Below are positions 5,889 to 10,013 of a stretch of 10,013 bases of DNA, piece after piece. The notes under the pieces are model-generated. The model saw only the letters and a list, made by a program, of their open reading frames with translations. It was not told the origin of the DNA and made no database searches. Position 1 is the stretch's first letter, and each line of letters opens with the position of its first letter. The position numbers were made by a program, and so were the translations under genes. This DNA is from Thermofilaceae archaeon (GTDB lineage: Archaea; Thermoproteota; Thermoprotei; Thermofilales; B69-G16): assembly GCA_027017165.1 (NCBI GenBank), contig JALURF010000066.1:4149-14161 (forward strand), given 5' to 3'.

Positions 5889-7109
5889 GTGAAAACAGCG
5901 CTCGACAATATAGCGCAGATATTGAGAAAACTAATGGACATTCTGGAAGAATTGGAGGAGGCATACCTCACAGCTAGGCAATCGGCATTAGCCCTCTTCG
6001 TGAATCTAGGTAATTTATTAGCGGGGCTATCTATATCCTCGGCTCTTGGGCAATTAAGAGCCCATCCCTGGGTTCTCAGGATATATCCTCAAGTGTTAGG
6101 AACCAGAGGAATATTAACCGGGATCTTTTCGGCTAGGACTAGCACGGGATTACACTTAGGATCGATAGATAGTAGCCTTAGGAAAAACACGCAATACTTC
6201 TACAGCCTGGTTTCCACGATGCTCGTGCTTGCATCTCTTAGCGCTTTAATGATTTTCGCTCTATTCTCTATTTCCTCACTTTATCCCTCAGCGGACGTTT
6301 TTGCAGTAGTGTATACGACTATAGCCACGGTATCTCCTTTTTCTCTGCTTTTCATATCCTTTACAGCTTTTCAAGTCTTCAAGAGAAAACTGGATCCGGA
6401 CATATTGCTTTATCCGACTTCTTCAGTTCTAAACGATGTGGTGATATCCCTGGTGTTTGTGGGGGTAGTTAGGGCTATAATCTCACAAACTACAACACTT
6501 CTCTTAGTTTTGACGATTATACTTGCAGTGCTCTTCTCAGCTCTCGGATTTTACACATTCTATTATGGAGAGAGAAGCGTCTTTTTAACAACCCTTAAAG
6601 AGGGTGGTTTAGCATTATTCATAGGTCTCTCTATAGAGTTAGGTACGGGAATTGTTTTGAGCGAACTTCTTAAAGCTGGTGGAATAGCTAAAATAGCTGT
6701 ACTATACCCTGTAATGCTTAGCGTTCTCGGAAGCTCAACTTCTATAGTAGGCTCTATGCTAACGACTCGGGTCTCTACTGGCGAATTTGACTTCTCCATC
6801 TCATCGCTAAAGAAGTTTAGCCAGAATATCTTAGGCCTTCAAGCGGCCAGTGTAGCCTTTCACGGGGTGCTATCCATTATAGCCTCAATTCTTGTCAAGG
6901 ATTTTTCATTCTTAGAATTTTTCGCTTTATCATACCTATCTCATATTTTAGGATTCACTATGATGATACCAGTAGTTTTTATAACAGCTTATGTTACCTA
7001 TAGGAAGGGATTAGATCCTGATAACTTTATCAATCCGATTCAGAGCAGTATCGCAGATTTGGTAGAGACTATTTCGATTCTGTTGGTTGCTAGAAACATT
7101 TTAAAGTAG
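5889..7109 (+). CDS. SLC41/MgtE-like divalent cation permease with two repeats
   Basis: This membrane protein of 406 residues, with about ten hydrophobic segments, probably moves Mg2+ or another divalent cation. After a charged cytosolic N-terminus (1-30), two homologous halves each carry the family marks. Half one has YPQVLGTRGILTGIFSARTSTG (66-87) and LDPDILLYPTSSVLND (168-183). Half two has YPVMLSVLGSSTSIVGSMLTTRVSTG (273-298) and LDPDNFINPIQSSIAD (375-390). The P-x-L-G plus R-x-S/T-T-G motif and the DPDN motif with a later Asp are typical of SLC41 transporters and of the MgtE membrane domain (PF01769). There is no MgtE cytosolic N or CBS domain, and the partner gene downstream may fill that regulatory role. 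The gap to that gene is 36 bases, and co-transcription is likely. The ion carried is inferred from the family only. In half one DPDI replaces DPDN. Confidence 0.88.
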   Translation: MKTALDNIAQILRKLMDILEELEEAYLTARQSALALFVNLGNLLAGLSISSALGQLRAHPWVLRIYPQVLGTRGILTGIFSARTSTGLHLGSIDSSLRKNTQYFYSLVSTMLVLASLSALMIFALFSISSLYPSADVFAVVYTTIATVSPFSLLFISFTAFQVFKRKLDPDILLYPTSSVLNDVVISLVFVGVVRAIISQTTTLLLVLTIILAVLFSALGFYTFYYGERSVFLTTLKEGGLALFIGLSIELGTGIVLSELLKAGGIAKIAVLYPVMLSVLGSSTSIVGSMLTTRVSTGEFDFSISSLKKFSQNILGLQAASVAFHGVLSIIASILVKDFSFLEFFALSYLSHILGFTMMIPVVFITAYVTYRKGLDPDNFINPIQSSIADLVETISILLVARNILK

Positions 7110-7145
7110 TAAAGCTTATCTTGAGAACGCGGTATCTTATTTACG

Positions 7146-8384
7146 GTGGTAGATGGATTGAGTAAAGGGGTAGCTTCAGAATACGAAGTTGAGTATCAAC
7201 CAATTCCCGTAAAGGAGTTATTGAAGGAAATGAAAAATCTATCCACTTTAATGGTGGATTTAGCGTACCTATCTGTCCTATATAATGACGTTGATTTAGC
7301 GTTAGAAGTCTACGAGCTCGAAAAACGAATAGATTACCTAGAGCTTTTACTAACTATGCAAGCTTCTTTAGCTACTAGAAGCGTGCGCGATGCGGAAAAA
7401 ATCGTTAGCATACATAGGCTAGCTACAGCTTCTAATAAAGTCTCCGATGCAGCAGCTGACATAGCGAGAATCGTGTTGTCAAAGACCGGCTTACCTCCTT
7501 TAACAGTTAAAGACTTATTTCCTAAAGAATCTACTGTGGCGAAGATTGTCGTACCTGAGGATTTTAAGAGTATGAAAATACGGGATTTAATGGATGAGCT
7601 GGGTATAGTTCTGAATATACTAGCAATTAGAAGAAAAAGGAGATGGATATTAGAGCCTAGAGAAGAGTCGGAGATAAAGGGCGGAGACGTGCTTCTAGTC
7701 GAGGGTGCTGAAAATGCGATTAATGCTTTAAGAAAGCATTTTAATATTCCTCCCCCAAGAGTACAACCCGCCTCGAGCTCGAAAGAATACTATAGGATTG
7801 CTGAGGGGCTTTTTCAGCTAAAGAACACGTCCGAGCTAATGCTAGACCTGGCTTATACGGCCTTATTAACTAAAAGTGAAATCATCGCCGAGAGGATAGA
7901 GGAGCTAGAAGACTATATGGATAAGATTTCTAGAAATTTCGAGCTAGAAGTTATGCTATACGATAACTTATCCGAGATGGAGAAAGTAAACATAATCTCT
8001 ATTGCCGTATCAAGCGAGAACATCGCCGACGCCGCGCTTGAAATGGTAGAGCCCCTACTTCGGGGACTAGAGCCCCATCCTATAATAATGGACGTTTTAT
8101 GGGAGACTGAGGAACGGATAAGCGTTATAGAAATGGATGAAAATGATGACGGTAAAACTCTTTCAGAGCTCGGATATGAAGACCGGGGTATCGTCGTATT
8201 AGCCGTGAGGCGGGGAGATAAATGGTATATAACGCCTCCCTATACTGGCTTCAAAGTTAAGAATGGAGATATCCTTATAGTCAAGTATTTCTCCGAGTCG
8301 GAAGATATAGTTGAAGAACTTGAAAAAGAAGAAGATAGAGAAGAAATGATAGAAGAGATTCAAGAAGAAGAATGGGAGGAATAA
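7146..8384 (+). CDS. Duplicated PhoU–TrkA-C domain regulatory protein
   Basis: This soluble 412-residue protein is built from two copies of the same unit. PhoU-like helical domains lie at about 22-112 and 214-307, matching each other in NLSTLMVDLAYLSVL versus NTSELMLDLAYTALL and in NKVSDAAADIARIV versus ENIADAALEMVEPL. TrkA-C (RCK-C) ligand domains follow at about 130-200 (KGGDVLLVEG) and 322-382 (KNGDILIVKY). The last 29 residues hold 18 acidic residues. TrkA-C domains commonly bind small ligands and control ion channels or transporters. Proteins with PhoU plus TrkA-C beside an SLC41-type permease are a recurrent archaeal arrangement as I recall it (COG3273 beside COG1824), so it is probably the cytosolic regulator of the permease. 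The GTG at 7146 is used, with a TATA-like AAAGCTTATC at 7111-7120 about 30 bases upstream. A TTG at 7158, preceded by GGTGG at 7145-7149, is an alternative start. Confidence 0.88.
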   Translation: MVDGLSKGVASEYEVEYQPIPVKELLKEMKNLSTLMVDLAYLSVLYNDVDLALEVYELEKRIDYLELLLTMQASLATRSVRDAEKIVSIHRLATASNKVSDAAADIARIVLSKTGLPPLTVKDLFPKESTVAKIVVPEDFKSMKIRDLMDELGIVLNILAIRRKRRWILEPREESEIKGGDVLLVEGAENAINALRKHFNIPPPRVQPASSSKEYYRIAEGLFQLKNTSELMLDLAYTALLTKSEIIAERIEELEDYMDKISRNFELEVMLYDNLSEMEKVNIISIAVSSENIADAALEMVEPLLRGLEPHPIIMDVLWETEERISVIEMDENDDGKTLSELGYEDRGIVVLAVRRGDKWYITPPYTGFKVKNGDILIVKYFSESEDIVEELEKEEDREEMIEEIQEEEWEE

Positions 8385-8615
8385 CTACAATTCTCTTCCA
8401 CAATGCCAGCAGTAGCGATTATCGCTTTTAATGATCTCTCCGCAGTCAGGGCATCGGCAATATTGCGTCTCAGACACAGGTTTATATGTCCTCCCTATCG
8501 GATTTGCGTTCTTCTCTAATCTAACGCCACAGTATATGCAGTAGTTTTCTTTAGGCACTTTTCTACCACATTCGGGACAATTTATAAACTTCACATAGTA
8601 CTCGTCGAAGCTCAT
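8385..8615 (-). CDS. Double zinc-ribbon protein
   Basis: This is a 76-residue protein with two zinc-ribbon modules. Cys13/Cys16 (CPEC) pair with Cys26/Cys29 (CIYC), and Cys55/Cys58 (CPDC) pair with Cys69/Cys72 (CWHC), joined by a short Asn/Pro/Thr linker. An extra Cys53 directly precedes the second module. It matches the double zinc-ribbon style of small archaeal proteins that bind nucleic acid or act as protein adaptors, and no specific role can be assigned. There is no transmembrane segment. Its TAG stop directly abuts the TAA stop of the PhoU–TrkA-C gene with no base between. It is divergent from the winged-helix gene, with only 37 bases between the two start codons. Confidence 0.85.
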   Translation of the reverse strand: MSFDEYYVKFINCPECGRKVPKENYCIYCGVRLEKNANPIGRTYKPVSETQYCRCPDCGEIIKSDNRYCWHCGREL

Positions 8616-8641
8616 ATTAAAAACATTAACTTCTAAACTTT

Positions 8642-8646
8642 AGGTG
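8642..8646 (+). promoter_or_regulatory. Ribosome site for the small winged-helix gene
   Basis: AGGTG ends six bases before the ATG at 8653. Candidate TATA runs are ATATTAAAAA at 8614-8623, which overlaps the start codon of the divergent zinc-ribbon gene, and TTTATAAAC at 8581-8589 inside that gene. I cannot choose between them. Confidence 0.45.
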
Positions 8647-8652
8647 TAAGTA

Positions 8653-8922
8653 ATGCACTTTCTAGATCTCCTATTAGAAAAACCGAATACCTTTAAAATT
8701 CTCAAAATTCTCCTTGAGAACCCAGAGCAAGAATTCACGAAATACGCTATTAGGAAGTATTCTGGAATTAAACACGTAGATCGAGCTCTTGGCGTTCTAA
8801 TATCGCTGGGTATGGTTAAAAAAATCGAGTATGACGGAATTGCGAAATATAAGGCAAATATGGGCAATGCTAAAGTTAAGGCTTTTAGGAATTTTTTTAT
8901 GGAGATCGGTTATATAAGATGA
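8653..8922 (+). CDS. Small winged helix-turn-helix protein, likely transcription regulator
   Basis: The 89-residue protein is almost entirely one winged-helix domain. FKILKILLENPEQEFTKYAIRKYSGI (14-39) gives helix 1, helix 2 and the turn, HVDRALGVLISLGMVKKIEYDG (41-62) gives the recognition helix and first wing strand, and IAKYKANMGNAKVKAFRNFFMEI gives the wing return and a C-terminal helix. This pattern is typical of archaeal ArsR/MarR-like single-domain regulators. There is no metal-binding cysteine or ligand domain. The target is unknown. The short divergent gap to the zinc-ribbon gene and the convergent membrane-protein gene are the obvious candidates. Its last 26 bases overlap the 3' end of the opposite-strand membrane-protein gene. 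Confidence 0.82.
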   Translation: MHFLDLLLEKPNTFKILKILLENPEQEFTKYAIRKYSGIKHVDRALGVLISLGMVKKIEYDGIAKYKANMGNAKVKAFRNFFMEIGYIR

Positions 8923-10013
8923 TTTCTAGGCTTCTTAGAGCGTTCCTTGATTGAAATAGCATAGGTAGGAGTATAAAGCCTACAAACGCCTTTAAGAGAT
9001 ACAACTCTGAATATATGTTTTCTAGCAGAGTAATTATGGCTAGTAGAGAATAGAATAGCAATAGAGGATGTATCTTTACAGCTCCTTTAATCTTATTCCA
9101 TACCAGGAATATTATGTTTAACACTAATAACCCCATTTCAAGGTTCTTCATAGCGTAGACGGATAGAATGAGTACGAATACTTTGTTTACAGGGAGAATT
9201 GGCGCAAAACCGATTGACGTTAATAAATAGCTTACTATCCTCAATAACGAGGAAAAATCCGAGTATTCGCAGTAGAGCACTTCTAAATGGTTAAAAGCAA
9301 AAAGAGCCTCATCGATCGAAAGCATAATAAACCCTCCACTAAGCAACAGGAAAACCTTATTTTTCAGGAATTTATAAGCCTTAGCTGACGTCATCGTCAT
9401 GTACAACAATATTATCGCCGAGAAGAACGCTGTTACTCCCACGATTTTATCAAGAAAAGCGTAAATTAAGGATTCAATTCCCAAACTTACGACAGATATA
9501 AAGCTAAAAGATATGAGTACTAAGCCTAAAATTTCCTCTCCATGCTTCACTATAAAGCTTCCAGACAATCTACTGTAAAATCTCCTCATTTCTCTTGCAA
9601 ATAAACCTAGAAGTATCAGAGGCGTCGCCAGTCCTAGTGAAAAAACTCCCATGCCCGTCAACGCAAGAAACAGGTTTAAAGCTTGATACGTGGAACTCTT
9701 AAAAATTATCATCAACGCCATTAAAATACTGCTTCCAGCGCACGGTGCTGCTATAATAGACATAAGAAATCCCAGGATAAAAGAGTCTGGCAATCTCTTT
9801 CTCATCTTGAATTTTGGAACCCATGCTCTAGTGTATAATTCCCTGAGAGGGGTGAACATGGCTAGGCCTAGAGCGTATATAAGCACGCTTGTATAGAGTG
9901 TTGCAACGTCTATTGTGAGTACCAAGTATCTAGACACAAAATTAGCCGCGAAAACCGCCGCGATGCCATAAAGCGCGAAGCTAAGATATAGGCCTAATAT
10001 AAAGAAAAACATG
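8897..10013 (-). CDS. CcdA/DsbD-like membrane protein with extra C-terminal membrane domain (5' end outside window)
   Basis: At least 371 residues, almost all in hydrophobic segments (roughly ten). The first in-frame Met falls at the window edge and aligns inside the family rather than at its start: the canonical first Pro-Cys motif of CcdA/DsbD is missing, so the true start probably lies to the right of the window. Residues 1-175 resemble the CcdA/DsbD thiol-reductant membrane domain: PDSFILGFLMSIIAAPCAGSS (75-95), where Cys91 matches the second redox Cys, then LALTGMGVFSLGLATPLILLG (116-136) and a charged loop. Residues about 190-371 form a further set of five or six helices, with no family I can name and an isolated Cys248. 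If CcdA-like, it would pass electrons from cytosolic thiols across the membrane for cytochrome c or disulfide chemistry. This role is inferred. It overlaps the winged-helix gene end to end by 26 bases. Confidence 0.72.
   Translation of the reverse strand, partial: MFFFILGLYLSFALYGIAAVFAANFVSRYLVLTIDVATLYTSVLIYALGLAMFTPLRELYTRAWVPKFKMRKRLPDSFILGFLMSIIAAPCAGSSILMALMIIFKSSTYQALNLFLALTGMGVFSLGLATPLILLGLFAREMRRFYSRLSGSFIVKHGEEILGLVLISFSFISVVSLGIESLIYAFLDKIVGVTAFFSAIILLYMTMTSAKAYKFLKNKVFLLLSGGFIMLSIDEALFAFNHLEVLYCEYSDFSSLLRIVSYLLTSIGFAPILPVNKVFVLILSVYAMKNLEMGLLVLNIIFLVWNKIKGAVKIHPLLLFYSLLAIITLLENIYSELYLLKAFVGFILLPMLFQSRNALRSLEIILYNRSP

Noticed and set aside
6563..6799. Minus-strand frame inside the permease gene
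   Set aside because: It is opposite the SLC41-type repeat motifs and shows no independent evidence.
8640..8867. Minus-strand frame opposite the small winged-helix gene
   Set aside because: It is a shadow frame with no start signals, and the plus frame has a clear fold pattern.
9690..9896. Plus-strand frame inside the CcdA-like gene
   Set aside because: It is opposite the conserved APCAGSS region and has no ribosome site.
1..10013. Mobile element, CRISPR array, tRNA or rRNA gene
   Set aside because: I saw no transposase or integrase motif, no regularly spaced repeats, and no gap large enough that looked like a tRNA. Coding content accounts for nearly all bases.

Overview
The window reads as a compact piece of an archaeal chromosome, most likely from a thermophilic member of the Thermoproteota (crenarchaeal or korarchaeal side), although the genus cannot be named from this sequence. 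The reasons are archaeal-type TATA elements about 25-32 bases ahead of start codons, several probably leaderless or very short-leader genes, GGTGA-type ribosome sites, heavy use of AGA/AGG and ATA codons, Lys/Glu-rich proteins, and archaeal families (mevalonate-pathway HMG-CoA reductase, a small archaeal PTP, SLC41-type permease with a PhoU/TrkA-C partner). Gene density is very high, and no gap approaches 300 bases. I see no rRNA, tRNA, CRISPR array, insertion sequence or phage gene.

Layout. At 1-425 is the 3' end of a TatD-like metal-dependent hydrolase cut by the window edge. At 465-1904 is ThiI with a C-terminal rhodanese domain (tRNA 4-thiouridine and/or thiamine thiazole sulfur transfer). 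At 1961-2428 is a small helical protein I do not recognise. It converges on a class II HMG-CoA reductase (3746-2469, minus), the committed step to mevalonate and archaeal isoprenoid lipids. Divergent from that is a small predicted winged-helix protein (3849-4250).

A minus-strand block at 5801-4252 carries acylphosphatase, a cyclophilin-like protein with an unassigned C-terminal domain, and a protein tyrosine/dual-specificity phosphatase. The last two overlap by 4 bases. Divergent from acylphosphatase is a plus-strand pair (5889-8384): a two-repeat SLC41/MgtE-like divalent cation permease and a soluble protein with a duplicated PhoU-TrkA-C architecture, which together look like a transporter with its cytosolic regulator.

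The right end has a small double zinc-ribbon protein (8615-8385, minus), a divergent winged-helix protein (8653-8922, plus), and a multi-spanning membrane protein running off the right edge (minus). Its N-terminal half resembles the CcdA/DsbD thiol-redox membrane domain, and its C-terminal half is an extra membrane domain I cannot assign.

Most genes are housekeeping or conserved archaeal types. The parts least explained by known families are the CcdA/DsbD-like fusion, the cyclophilin-like two-domain protein coupled to a phosphatase, the doubled PhoU-TrkA-C regulator, and the two small proteins at 1961-2428 and 3849-4250. Convergent genes meet or overlap at their stop codons three times (gaps of 1 and 0 bases, and a 26-base overlap), so transcripts here probably overlap antisense.
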